From assembly GCF_000184685.1 (NCBI RefSeq), contig NC_014830.1, positions 2,852,001-2,916,000 of the forward strand: a DNA stretch of 64,000 nt. Direction: 5' to 3'. The stretch is from Intrasporangium calvum DSM 43043 (GTDB lineage: Bacteria > Actinomycetota > Actinomycetes > Actinomycetales > Dermatophilaceae). The notes beneath the pieces were generated by a model. The model had not been told where the DNA came from, made no database searches, and saw nothing but the letters and a program-made list of their open reading frames with translations. Made by a program: the position numbers and the translations under genes. This document shows, in pieces, positions 40,134 to 49,061 of the stretch (position 1 is its first letter; the number at the start of each line of letters is the position of its first letter).

Positions 40134-43100
40134 TCAGGTTCGGGTGAGCACGGCGTCGGGGCGGGCGTACACGACGAAGGCGAGCCAGGTGGCGTCACCT
40201 CGCTCCCGGGCCGCCCTTCGCGCCCGGGCGGTCGCCTGTGCCATCGGGGTGCCGTCGAGCAGCTCGTCGTAGAGCGTCTCGACGAAGGTGCGCGAAGGCT
40301 GCTGGTGCACCGACCACAGGCACGAGATGAACGCGGACGCGCCGGCGTCGAGGAACGCGTCAGCGAACCCGCCGGCCGTCGTCAGGAGGATGCCCTCGCG
40401 TCCCGTCTGGCAGGCATTGAGCACGACCACGGGGCCGGCCTCCCCGGGGCGCGCCCAGCGGACGTTCTCGCTCACCTCGGTGGCGCTGAGGAACTGCGGC
40501 TCGACGCTCCGCCCGCGCTTGCGGCCCTGGAGCAGGATCCGAGCGCCGAGGATGTCCTCGACGTCCGCCGCGCCGTGGCCCGAGAAGTGGAGCAGGTCGA
40601 AACGGCCACCGCGCAGGAGCTGGACGACGCCGGTCGGGGTGGCCCGCACCGGCTTCGCGCCGAACCGCTCCTCCAGGTACCTCGCCTCGTGGACCGGCTC
40701 GGACAGGGCGAACTGCGGGTCCCGGTAGTCGGGGATGAGCGTTCGGGCCCGGCCCTCCCGGACCCGCAGCTCCTTCGGTGGGAAGCTGCCCAGCCGCCAC
40801 CGCACGAGCCCGCCCTGGGCCAGGAACCTGGGCTCGCGCTGCCGCGGCCCCGTGGGCGGCTTGAGATGGACCAGCTCCCATGGCACGTAGGGCTCGTCCG
40901 CGTAGACGATGAGGTCGCCGATGTCGTCGCGGTGCTCCCAGAGGTAGGCCTGCATCTCCTCCGGGAGCAGCAGGTCGTAGAGACGGGTGCCCAGGTCCTG
41001 GAGCCGGCGCAGGAGCTGCGCCTCGCCGAGGTCAGCGCCGACGAGCTCCTGGACCTCGTCGAGGAAGGCGGCCATGGTGCGGGCGCGGTCGACGATGGGC
41101 ACGGACTGGAAGGCGACCGCCTGCCCGTCAGGCTCGATCCGGACGGCGTACTTGTAGACCACCGACCCGTCCGGGCGGGAGCTCTCGATGATGTCGAGGC
41201 AGGGCAGCCCGTCGAGCTCGGGAGCATCGATCCCGGTGTGGATCTCGGCGCGGGCCGGCGGCTCGGGTGCGCCGAGCGCTGCCCGTGTCACCGAGGACGC
41301 CTCGAGTGAGAGCGTGGCGAGCGGCACCCAGCCCTGCCGAATGACGGCGTGGACGACGACCGGGCCCGTGGCGAGCGCGCGGACGGAGAACGACACCGAC
41401 GACTCGCCCCCGCCGAGCGGCAGGCCCAGGACGTCGGCGTCCGCGCCGACCACCTCGGCGTTCGACTTGCCGACCACCTGGACCGACACGGGCCGTTCGG
41501 CCTGGACCGTCACGTGCGCAGAGGCGTGGACCGTCCCCGCGTTGGGGCGGATGTCCTTGCGGGACAGTGATACTCGGACCTCGAAGGGCTCACGCGTGAC
41601 CACCGTGGCCGGCATCTCGGCGGCGACGGTGGCGTCCGTCGGGGGTGCGGCGGGCGGCGCGACTCCAGCATCGGGCTCAGGTGCCGCCGGTGCGGGCGGA
41701 GGCGGAGCCATGGGCAGGTCCCGCGATGGCGGCGGCGCCATGGGCAGGTCCCGGTCCCCCGGCTCTGTCCCCACGCCGGCCGGCTCGTCCCCCATCTCGA
41801 CCGGCTCAGCCCCCGCGCTGACCGGCTCGTCCCCGCCCTCCGGCGCGGCGTCCGGCCCCGCGCCCGACGGCAACGAGAGCAGCAGCCACCCGGTGATCGC
41901 CTCGATCACGTCGACCTGGCTGAAGTAGTTGGTGTGGTAGACGCGGTCGTTCGACTCGAGGACGCGGGCATCCGCGACGAAGCCGCCGTCCGGCGGGCCG
42001 ATCGCGCTCATCGACGCGGTGTCGACGACGAGGTCGTTGTCGCCGTCGAAGAGCCCGTCGACGAAGCCCTCACCCAGCTTGACGACGAGCTCGCGGGGGA
42101 ACTCCGGCGGCCGGTGGGAGTCGTCGAGGAGCTCCACGTGGAAGTTCGACGCGACCACGAACCAGCTCGTGCCCGGGCCGGGCTGCCCCGGCTGGGACCC
42201 GTTGATCTCGGTGACGAAGGGCCCGTCCGGCACCATGGCGGCGAGCCCCGGCACGCCATCGCCCTCGGCCGCGTAGGACACCAGGTACTTCACGAGGGCG
42301 CCGATCCCCCGGACTACCCCGGCGACCACCGCGGCCACGGGCGCGGCGCCGGGAAGGCCGGCGAGCACACCGGCGCCGGCACTGGCGAGGTTCGTGTAGA
42401 GGTCGACGAGATCGTGCCAGCGGTCGGGGTCCGCCAGGTGCGTCCCACCGTTCGTCGCGGCCACGAAGACGACCCGGTCGACCCGCCCCGGCCAGGCAGA
42501 CCCCGGCAGCTCGTGCTCGATGAGGCTGCGCGTCGTCAGGCCCCCGCGGCTGTGGGTGATGATGTCGATGACGAGCTCGGCGTCCGGGTGGTGCGTGCTG
42601 AGGCGGTCGAGCAGGTCCTTGGCGTTCTGGCGGGGGTCGAGGCTGAGCGTGCGGTGGTCGTAGCCGATGACGGCGTCATAGGCGCCGAGGGCCCCGCGGA
42701 GCAGTGCCACCGCGTTCTCGTCGTGGGTGAGGGCGCCGAAGCCGCCCGCCGTCGACGAGAAGGTCCCGTGGATGAGCAGGAGCAGCCGCACCGGCCGGTC
42801 GGTCGGCAGGGCGAGCTCGTCCAGCCGCTCGAACGTCCGCCACGACCCGAGGTCGGTGCCGGTGAGGTGGACGAGCCCGGGACGGACGTGCTCCTCCATC
42901 TTCTCGATCGCCCGGCCGACGACGAGGGGCGCACCGAAACGGAAGACCACGGCGTGGACCGCGCCCCTGACGACGTCGCCGAGCAGCCCGCGGCTCCGGC
43001 CGCCGCTCGGGACGCGGCTGCCGTTGCCCGTCGCGAGGTCGATCTCGAACCGGGCCGTGCGGGGGCCGAGGTCGATCGAGCGGGTGCGCTCCCCCGCGCC

Positions 43101-43445
43101 GACCGGCAGCTGCCAGGAGTACACGCCGTCCCGCTCGAGAAGTACGACGGCGTCCTGCTCGGCGCCGACGTCGACCTCGACCGTGGCCCGTCCCGCCCGC
43201 TCGGCGGCCGGTCCGCCCCCGGGGGTCGGGCCCGGCAGGTCCCGAGACCGTCGGGGGACGAGGTCCAACCGCTCGACCGGGTCGAGGCCGCTCTCCTCGA
43301 GGGAGGCGATGATCGCAGCGCGGCCGACCTCCTGCTCGAATCCCGGCTCTCCCGGGAGCGCGCGGACCCGCGGCGAGTCGCTCACGTCGTAGAACTCCGG
43401 CACGACGGCTCTGACACCTTCACCCGCGAAGGAGGTGGGCGGCAT
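40134..43445 (-). CDS. Large alpha/beta-hydrolase-CHAT fusion protein
   Basis: A 1103-aa multidomain protein. Residues ~60-200: unassigned beta-rich region. ~210-500: alpha/beta hydrolase with oxyanion loop LLLIHGTFSSTAGG (~223), nucleophile Ser in ITHSRGG (~298) and later FDGDNDLVVDTASM and YHTNYF holding the likely Asp and His. ~530-600: Pro/Glu/Gly linker with RDLPMAPPP twice. ~605-720: predicted beta-sandwich. ~850-1100: CHAT protease with His in HFSGHGAAD (~957) and Cys in VLNACQTG (~1011). No TM segment. ATG 43445 follows GGGGGAG. Paired with the caspase-like gene. Confidence 0.85.
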   Translation of the reverse strand: MPPTSFAGEGVRAVVPEFYDVSDSPRVRALPGEPGFEQEVGRAAIIASLEESGLDPVERLDLVPRRSRDLPGPTPGGGPAAERAGRATVEVDVGAEQDAVVLLERDGVYSWQLPVGAGERTRSIDLGPRTARFEIDLATGNGSRVPSGGRSRGLLGDVVRGAVHAVVFRFGAPLVVGRAIEKMEEHVRPGLVHLTGTDLGSWRTFERLDELALPTDRPVRLLLLIHGTFSSTAGGFGALTHDENAVALLRGALGAYDAVIGYDHRTLSLDPRQNAKDLLDRLSTHHPDAELVIDIITHSRGGLTTRSLIEHELPGSAWPGRVDRVVFVAATNGGTHLADPDRWHDLVDLYTNLASAGAGVLAGLPGAAPVAAVVAGVVRGIGALVKYLVSYAAEGDGVPGLAAMVPDGPFVTEINGSQPGQPGPGTSWFVVASNFHVELLDDSHRPPEFPRELVVKLGEGFVDGLFDGDNDLVVDTASMSAIGPPDGGFVADARVLESNDRVYHTNYFSQVDVIEAITGWLLLSLPSGAGPDAAPEGGDEPVSAGAEPVEMGDEPAGVGTEPGDRDLPMAPPPSRDLPMAPPPPAPAAPEPDAGVAPPAAPPTDATVAAEMPATVVTREPFEVRVSLSRKDIRPNAGTVHASAHVTVQAERPVSVQVVGKSNAEVVGADADVLGLPLGGGESSVSFSVRALATGPVVVHAVIRQGWVPLATLSLEASSVTRAALGAPEPPARAEIHTGIDAPELDGLPCLDIIESSRPDGSVVYKYAVRIEPDGQAVAFQSVPIVDRARTMAAFLDEVQELVGADLGEAQLLRRLQDLGTRLYDLLLPEEMQAYLWEHRDDIGDLIVYADEPYVPWELVHLKPPTGPRQREPRFLAQGGLVRWRLGSFPPKELRVREGRARTLIPDYRDPQFALSEPVHEARYLEERFGAKPVRATPTGVVQLLRGGRFDLLHFSGHGAADVEDILGARILLQGRKRGRSVEPQFLSATEVSENVRWARPGEAGPVVVLNACQTGREGILLTTAGGFADAFLDAGASAFISCLWSVHQQPSRTFVETLYDELLDGTPMAQATARARRAARERGDATWLAFVVYARPDAVLTRT

Positions 43446-43567
43446 ACGGCTCCCCCTTTGGCTCGCCCCCGCAAAAGGTCCTCTGTCCACGGTAGTGGCG
43501 CGCCGGCGCGCGCTGAGGGGGAATGGCAGAAGAGGCCGGCACCGAATAGCCGTTTGCGGGTCGCGTC

Positions 43568-43909
43568 GGCGGTAACCACGGAGCTGATCAGCGGGCTCTG
43601 GGCCTTCGCCGAGTTCGAGACCCTCGTGCGGCTCTGGGGCGAGGGTCTGCCCGTCCCCTATCCGGTCCAGATGGACTCGGGCGAGATGCTGATGGAGTTC
43701 ATCGGCTCACCCGACGGGCAGGCGGCACCCCGCCTCGCGCAGACCCGGCCCGCCCCTGCTCTCCTGCCGACGCTCTTCGAGCAGCTGCGCGAGGCGATGC
43801 TGCGGCTCGCCGAGCTGGGCTGGGCGGAGTGGTTCACCCGGCGTGGGTTCGAGGTCGACGCGGGGCACTCTTCGACGACCTCATGGCGGCCGCCACCTCC
43901 CGCTGGTGA
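43568..43909 (+). pseudogene. RIO1-type kinase remnant
   Basis: The frame encodes ELISGLWAFAEFETLVRLWGEGLPVPYPVQMDSGEMLMEFIGSPDGQAAPRL...EQLREAMLRLAELGWA, a clear piece of bacterial RIO1-like kinases, but no N-terminal lobe precedes it. After LGWA the catalytic loop (HGDLSxxN...D) is missing and it jumps to EWFTRRGFEVDAG. One frame shift later the original C-terminus (ALFDDLMAAATSRW, stop at 43907) can be read. So: 5' truncation, internal deletion and frameshift. The rest of the 550-bp gap shows nothing. Confidence 0.75.
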
Positions 43910-43994
43910 GCCGACGACGGCGGCGATGCCCCAGCCCGGCGTCCGTCGCGCGTCGAGCCCGACGAACCGGGCTGAACCACAACGCCGCCCGGGA

Positions 43995-44927
43995 TCAGGC
44001 TCGTTCCATCGTCGCCACCATGAAGGCCTGCCAGGCCTCGCGGCTCTCCTCGAGCTCGCCGGGACCGTCGACCTGCTCGAGGATCTCGGTCGTCGCCGCG
44101 CGCGTCGCGTCGTCCCACTCGCCCGTGATCTCGACGTCGGTCCGACCCCACACGTGGAGGCACATCGCCTGCACCGCCTGGGCCTGCACCCGCGACCGCC
44201 GGATCAGCCGCGGCCGCTCGGCACCGAAGCGGCCGGTGTCGACGTGGATGTGGTTGGAGTGAGAGCTGTCGTAGAGGTAGGTCAGGACGTCGGCGAACTC
44301 ATGGTGCAGACCTGCCGCGACGCGCCAGTAGGCGGCCAGGCGACGGCGCAGCTCGGTGGCCGGCGCGTCGCGCCACTGGTCGTAGCGCAGCGACACGAGA
44401 TCCTTGCCGTCGGCCCGGAGACGCGCCACGTCGAAGGCCTGGCCAGAGCTGTGCCACGAGGTCGAGCTGCCGCGGACCCACGCACCGTAGGAGCGGATCG
44501 TGTCGGGTTCCTGGCCGGTGTGCTGCCGGTGCAGGGCGAGCCAGGCGTCGAGCCGGCCCCCGAAGGCGGTGTCGACGTAGTAGGTCGCGGGCCGCCCGGT
44601 CACTTCATAGACGTATGCCGCTGGGCCGAGTTTCGTCCGCGCCTGCAGCTGCGCACGCTCCACCGGAACGGGATCGGCGAAGACCTCAGGCGGGGTCGGC
44701 TCGACCAGCCCGGGAATCTGGGGCAGGCCGGGCACGCCCGAGAGGCCGTTCGTGATGGCATAGGTCCCGGCCGCGACGGTCCCGAGCCCGAGGCCGCCCA
44801 GCACGATGAAGCCACGGCGGGTCAGGCGCAGCGGCGGCTCCGGGGGCGAGCGGCGCACGCCCGGCCCGCCCGGCCCGCCCGGCCCGCTCGGGACGGGCGC
44901 CGGTCGGCGCTCTCGCGTCTCACTCAC
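43995..44927 (-). CDS. Tat-exported extensin-like/M15-type peptidase-fold protein
   Basis: A 310-aa protein with a Pro/Gly-rich start and a twin-arginine signal TRRGFIVLGGLGLGTVAAG (~36-54). The C-terminal domain contains SWHSSGQAFDVARL and NHIHVDTGRFG, the His/Asp/His zinc pattern of the extensin-like C / peptidase M15 group acting on peptidoglycan. Probably a secreted cell-wall enzyme. LGPAAYVYEV is encoded through a copy of the 13-mer. Confidence 0.78.
   Translation of the reverse strand: MSETRERRPAPVPSGPGGPGGPGVRRSPPEPPLRLTRRGFIVLGGLGLGTVAAGTYAITNGLSGVPGLPQIPGLVEPTPPEVFADPVPVERAQLQARTKLGPAAYVYEVTGRPATYYVDTAFGGRLDAWLALHRQHTGQEPDTIRSYGAWVRGSSTSWHSSGQAFDVARLRADGKDLVSLRYDQWRDAPATELRRRLAAYWRVAAGLHHEFADVLTYLYDSSHSNHIHVDTGRFGAERPRLIRRSRVQAQAVQAMCLHVWGRTDVEITGEWDDATRAATTEILEQVDGPGELEESREAWQAFMVATMERA
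44613..44625 (+). repeat. 13-mer repeat, copy 11
   Basis: Exact copy inside the extensin-like gene, read as Pro-Ala-Ala-Tyr in the linker after the signal peptide. Confidence 0.9.
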
Positions 44928-45019
44928 GACCGGTCAACGTCACACGGGGCGCTGAGGTTTCCCCGTCCCCGGGACTCTGCTGCCCGTGGCTGCCCTCGGG
45001 TCCGTGGCAGGACGCCGGC

Positions 45020-46165
45020 TCAGGGCTCGGGGACATGGGGGAACTCGGCGGACCGGGACTGGAAGGTGAGGATGCTCGGGTTGAGGATCCTGCCGTCCTG
45101 GATCTCGATGGCCCGGCGGATCGTCTCGTCGGCGGCCCACGCGTCGGGCCCCGCCAGCACGGTCCCGACGAAGGGCAGCAGGGCCTCACTGATCTCCCAC
45201 GTGGCGGAGTCCCAGAGGTAGGACGGGCTGTGGTCCACGGCGTAGTAGCGCACCGTGTTCCCGACCGTGAACATCGGCTCCTGGAAGGACGTCGGTCGCG
45301 CCCAGCTGAACCCCATCGCCTCGTCGCACGAGACGTCGATGACGAGGGTCCCGGGGGCGAGGACGGGCAGGTCGTCCTCGTCGAGGAACATCATCGGCCG
45401 GTTGGGGTCCTGCAGGACGCAGTTGACGATGATGTCGTGGCCGGCGAGGAAGCCGGCCAGCGGCTCGGGCCCGTCCTCGGTGGACACGTCGCTCGCCCGA
45501 CCGCCCGGGACCCCGTAGTCGAAGTTGACGATGCGCGCCGAGTGGATCGGGGACGCGACGGCGGCCACCTCCCGGTGGGTGAGGATGTCCACCTGGTTGA
45601 CCCCGAGCGCATGCAGCGCGGTCACGGCACCGCGGGCCGTGGCCCCGAAGCCGATCACGGCGGCGCTGAGGCGACGCCCGTAGTCCCCGGTGGAGCCGAT
45701 CAGCGACAGCGCGTGCAGCACCGACGCGTAGCCGGCGAGCTCGTTGTTCTTGTGCAGGACGTGCAGGTTGAAGGACCCGTCGCGGTTCCAGTGGTTCATC
45801 GCCTCGAAGGCGATCAGCGTCAGCCGCTTGTCGATCGCGACCTGCGTCAGGACGGCGTCCTGGACACAGTGCGGCCAGCCCCACAGGACCTGTCCGTCAC
45901 GCATCTCCTCGAGGTCCGCGGCCATCGGCTTCGGCAGGAGGATGACGTCGCGCTCCGCGAGGAGCTGCTCGCGGGCGTGCACGCCGCCGACGAGCGGGGC
46001 GAGTGCGTCGTCGGACAGGCCGTAGGGCTCGCCGTAGCCGGCTTCGAGGTAGACGTGCTGCCGCAGGCCGGCATCGATGCGCTCGAGGTGCTGCGGGTGG
46101 ATCGGCAGCCGCCGCTCGTTCTCCTTGCGTGACCGCGACAAGAGTCCGACGCTGAGGTGCTGCAT
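45020..46165 (-). CDS. N5-(carboxyethyl)ornithine synthase / alanine-dehydrogenase-like protein
   Basis: A 381-aa member of the AlaDH/PNT and saccharopine-dehydrogenase-like group. The N-terminal domain has SRKENERRLPIHPQHL; the Rossmann segment AAVIGFGATARGAVTALHALGV is at ~180-200; later IVNCVLQDPNRPMMFLDEDDLP and VIDVSCDEAMGFSWARPT. Closest named activity is reductive condensation of pyruvate with ornithine, but specificity is unproven. ATG 46165 has AGGGAGA upstream. Confidence 0.75.
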   Translation of the reverse strand: MQHLSVGLLSRSRKENERRLPIHPQHLERIDAGLRQHVYLEAGYGEPYGLSDDALAPLVGGVHAREQLLAERDVILLPKPMAADLEEMRDGQVLWGWPHCVQDAVLTQVAIDKRLTLIAFEAMNHWNRDGSFNLHVLHKNNELAGYASVLHALSLIGSTGDYGRRLSAAVIGFGATARGAVTALHALGVNQVDILTHREVAAVASPIHSARIVNFDYGVPGGRASDVSTEDGPEPLAGFLAGHDIIVNCVLQDPNRPMMFLDEDDLPVLAPGTLVIDVSCDEAMGFSWARPTSFQEPMFTVGNTVRYYAVDHSPSYLWDSATWEISEALLPFVGTVLAGPDAWAADETIRRAIEIQDGRILNPSILTFQSRSAEFPHVPEP

Positions 46166-46232
46166 GGGTTCTCCCTTGGTTGGCACCTGTCTATCACGGG
46201 CCGAGCCCCAGTCCCTGACTCTCACGGCCCCA

Positions 46233-46276
46233 CGTCGAGTGTGCAGAAGATGCCGTCATCTTCTGCACACTTGACT
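46233..46276. repeat. Hairpin element B2
   Basis: Arms TCGAGTGTGCAGAAGATG / CATCTTCTGCACACTTGA, 18 bp paired with one mismatch and a 4-base loop. Shares the CGTCGAGTGTGCA end with B1. Lies between two minus-strand genes. Confidence 0.85.
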
Positions 46277-46302
46277 GGGTGGTGCGTGACGTGGCGAGTG
46301 CG

Positions 46303-47208
46303 TCAGCCGTCCAGGGCGTCGATCGCCTCTGCGGTCGCGAGGACCTTGCGAGCCGTGTCGACGTGGAGGTTCTCGACGAGCTTGCCCTGGTACGTCGCGA
46401 CACCCTTGCCCTGCGCGACCGCCTCCTCGAAGGCCGCGATGATCCCGCGAGCCTCCTGGACCTGCTCGGGGCTGGGCGCGAACACCTCGTTGGCCGTCTC
46501 GACCTGCCCGGGGTGGATCAGGGTCTTGCCGTCGAAGCCCATCTGCCGCCCCTGGACGCACTCCCCGCGCAGCCCGTCGACGTCCTTGACGTCCATCCAC
46601 ACACCGTCGAGGACCGCGATCCCCGCCGCCCGGGCCCCGAGCAGGGCGAGCGACAGCCCGGTGAGCAGTGGCTGGCGACCCGGGACGAGCTCGGCGCCGA
46701 GCTCCTTGTTGAGGTCGTTGGTCCCCATGACGAAGGCGGTGAGCCGCTCCGAGGCTCGTGCGATCTCCTCGGCGTGGAGGACCGCGACCGGGGTCTCGAT
46801 CATCGCCCACAGCTTCGTCTTCTCGGGGGCACCGGCAGCCTCCATGGCCGCGACGAGCTGGCGGACCTCGTCGGCGGAGTTCACCTTGGGCACGACGATC
46901 GCGTCGGGCCCCGCGGCCGAGGCCGCCACCATGTCGGCGTCGTGCCACTGCGACCCGATCCCGTTGACGCGGATCGTCAGCTCACTCCGGCCGTATTCAC
47001 CCGACTGCACTGCGGCGCAGGCGTTCTCGCGGGCGGCCTCCTTGGCATCCGGTGCGACGGCGTCCTCGAGGTCGAGGATGAGTGCGTCGACGGGCAGGGT
47101 CTTCGCTTTCTCCAGCGCCCGCTCGTTGGAGCTGGGCAGGTAGAGCACCGACCGACGCGGTCGGAAGGAGCCGTATGCCGCTGGGCTGGCCTGGGACTGA
47201 ACGCTCAC
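46303..47208 (-). CDS. CitE-like CoA-ester lyase
   Basis: A 301-aa HpcH/HpaI aldolase-fold protein: RRSVLYLPSSNERALEKAK, LILDLEDAVAPDAKEAAR (metal Asp/Glu), IRVNGIGSQWHDAD, IVVPKVNSADEV, AMIETPVAVLHAEEIA, GTNDLNKELGAE and DGKTLIHPGQVETANEVF. Cleaves malyl- or methylmalyl-CoA-type thioesters. GTG start 47208; its N-terminal SQASPAAYG is written by a 13-mer copy and is an extension before the conserved RRSVLYLPS. Confidence 0.88.
   Translation of the reverse strand: MSVQSQASPAAYGSFRPRRSVLYLPSSNERALEKAKTLPVDALILDLEDAVAPDAKEAARENACAAVQSGEYGRSELTIRVNGIGSQWHDADMVAASAAGPDAIVVPKVNSADEVRQLVAAMEAAGAPEKTKLWAMIETPVAVLHAEEIARASERLTAFVMGTNDLNKELGAELVPGRQPLLTGLSLALLGARAAGIAVLDGVWMDVKDVDGLRGECVQGRQMGFDGKTLIHPGQVETANEVFAPSPEQVQEARGIIAAFEEAVAQGKGVATYQGKLVENLHVDTARKVLATAEAIDALDG
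47173..47185 (+). repeat. 13-mer repeat, copy 12
   Basis: Exact copy within codons ~8-13 of the CitE-like gene, read as SPAAY. A partial match (GGCATACGG) lies in the gap upstream at 47281. Confidence 0.9.
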
Positions 47209-47290
47209 GTGGGTGCGCCTTTCTCGTGGAGACCGCCGGGCGGGTCGTTGGGGGTCCACGGGGGCTTGCCCCCGTGTGTCGGCATACGGC

Positions 47291-48358
47291 TCAGTGGGTT
47301 TCCGGCGTCGTGCCGTAGAGCTCGGCGAGCTCGGGGTCGGTCGCGGCGAGACGGTCGGCGAGCTCGAGGATGACGAGGCACTGCTTGAGGCTCGCGTCGT
47401 CCTCCATCTTGCCGTCGAGCATGACCGCGCCGGTGCCGTCCCCCATCGCCTCCTTGACGCGGCGGGCGTGGGCGACGTCCTCGGCCGAGGGGCTGAAGAC
47501 CCTCTTGGCGATGTCGATCTGGACCGGGTGCAGCGACCACGCGCCGACGCAGCCGAGGAGGAAGGCGTTGCGGAACTGGTCCTCGCACGCGACGACGTCC
47601 TTGATGTCGCCGAAGGGGCCGTAGTAGGGGAAGATCCCGTGCATCGCGCAGGCGTCGACCATCCGGGCGATCGTGTAGTGCCAGAGGTCCTGCTGGTAGG
47701 TCGTGCGCTCCCCGTGGATGTCTCCACCGATCGGGTCCTGGCGCACCAGGTAGCCGGGGTGGCCGCCGCCGACCCGGGTCGTCTTCATCCGGCGGTCCGC
47801 GGCGAGGTCGGCCGGGCCGAGGGAGATGCCCTGCATCCGGGGACTCGCGCCGGCGATCTCCTCGACGCTGGCCATGCCACGGGCCGTCTCGAGGATCGCG
47901 TGCACGAGGATCGGCCGGGTGAGGCCCGCGCGCGCCTCCAGCTGGGCGAGGAGGCGGTCGACGTAGTGGATGTCCTCCGCGCCCTGCACCTTCGGGACCA
48001 TGATGACGTCGAGCCGGTCGCCGATCTCTGACACGAGCGTCGTCAGGTCGTCGAGGACCCACGGGCTGTCGAGACTGTTGACGCGGGTCCAGAGCTGGGT
48101 GTGCTCACCGAAGTCGGTGGCCTTGGCGATGGCGACCAGGCCGAGACGGGCGGCCTCCTTGCGGTCGGCCTTGACGGCGTCCTCGAGGTTGCCGAGGAGG
48201 ACGTCGACCGTGCCGACGAGGTCAGGGACCTTGGCCGCCATCTTCTCGTTGCTCGGGTCGAAGAAGTGGATCATCCGGCTGGGGCGAGCCGGCACCTCCG
48301 TGATCGGGGGCGGTGCCCCCACGGCGAGGGGCGTGAAGAAGTCCTTGGCGCTACGCAT
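47291..48358 (-). CDS. HpcH/HpaI-type malyl-CoA lyase-like protein
   Basis: A 355-aa second CoA-ester lyase: [102 protein letters not shown], and [16 protein letters not shown]. Longer than CitE, like the L-malyl-CoA/beta-methylmalyl-CoA lyase group. No good ribosome binding site precedes ATG 48358. Same strand as the CitE-like gene, 82 bp apart, probably one operon. Confidence 0.88.
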   Translation of the reverse strand: MRSAKDFFTPLAVGAPPPITEVPARPSRMIHFFDPSNEKMAAKVPDLVGTVDVLLGNLEDAVKADRKEAARLGLVAIAKATDFGEHTQLWTRVNSLDSPWVLDDLTTLVSEIGDRLDVIMVPKVQGAEDIHYVDRLLAQLEARAGLTRPILVHAILETARGMASVEEIAGASPRMQGISLGPADLAADRRMKTTRVGGGHPGYLVRQDPIGGDIHGERTTYQQDLWHYTIARMVDACAMHGIFPYYGPFGDIKDVVACEDQFRNAFLLGCVGAWSLHPVQIDIAKRVFSPSAEDVAHARRVKEAMGDGTGAVMLDGKMEDDASLKQCLVILELADRLAATDPELAELYGTTPETH

Positions 48359-48454
48359 GCGCGCCAACGTAGCGTGCCGGTTCTCGCCCGCGTTATGACC
48401 GCTATCACTCGCGGGTGCCACCGAGCCGGGGAGCAGGTCACTAGGGTGGAGGCT

Positions 48455-48994
48455 GTGACGGAGCAGCCCCCACCCCTCAACCTGAGCGCACTGCTCAGCG
48501 AGGCCATGAACAAGTCCAGTCTGCTGTGGGTCGACGTCGCCGGCGACCGCACCTGGCCGGCCTGGCACGTCTGGGACGGCACGACGGCGTTCGTCGTCAG
48601 CGGTCCCGGCGAGCAGCCCCTGCCATGGCTGCCCAAGGAAGTCACGATCATCCTGCGGAGCAAGGACAGCGGCGGGCGCCTCCTCGCGACGCGTGCGCAT
48701 GCGGCCGTCATCGCGCCCGGCACCCCTGAGTGGGACCACGCGGCGGAGCTGTTGCGCGCCTCCCGGCTCAACTCGGTCGACGACAGCCTCACCCGGTGGG
48801 CCAGGGAGTGCACCATCACGGCGCTCACGCCGTTCGGCTCCCCCCTCGAGTCGCCCGGCAGCTACAGCGCCCTCGACCTGCGTGCCGAGCCGGCCCGGAC
48901 CACGGTGACGACGAGCGGGTGGCGGCCGTGGCACTGGAAGGGCCGCCGACCGCGGCGCGCCAACGACGCACCCCGGGCTGCCCGCAAGCGCTGA
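48455..48994 (+). CDS. Conserved hypothetical protein next to the MgtE-N/CBS gene
   Basis: A 179-aa protein with a beta-rich central part ([50 protein letters not shown]) that resembles a flavin-reductase-like split barrel, and a basic C-terminus ([16 protein letters not shown]). Family seen beside the magnesium-transporter-like gene in many actinobacteria; function unknown. GTG 48455 has GGAG upstream. Confidence 0.7.
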   Translation: MTEQPPPLNLSALLSEAMNKSSLLWVDVAGDRTWPAWHVWDGTTAFVVSGPGEQPLPWLPKEVTIILRSKDSGGRLLATRAHAAVIAPGTPEWDHAAELLRASRLNSVDDSLTRWARECTITALTPFGSPLESPGSYSALDLRAEPARTTVTTSGWRPWHWKGRRPRRANDAPRAARKR

Positions 48995-49061
48995 GACTCC
49001 CGGTGCCCGTCGCTCGTCGTGGCACCGACCGCCTCGGGTCGCGAACGCATAGCCTTGGCCC

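Noticed and set aside
41934-45221. Very long plus-strand frame opposite the CHAT and extensin-like genes
   Set aside because: Its composition is that of a shadow; the CHAT and extensin-like proteins on the minus strand have clear domains. Only the RIO segment within it is meaningful.
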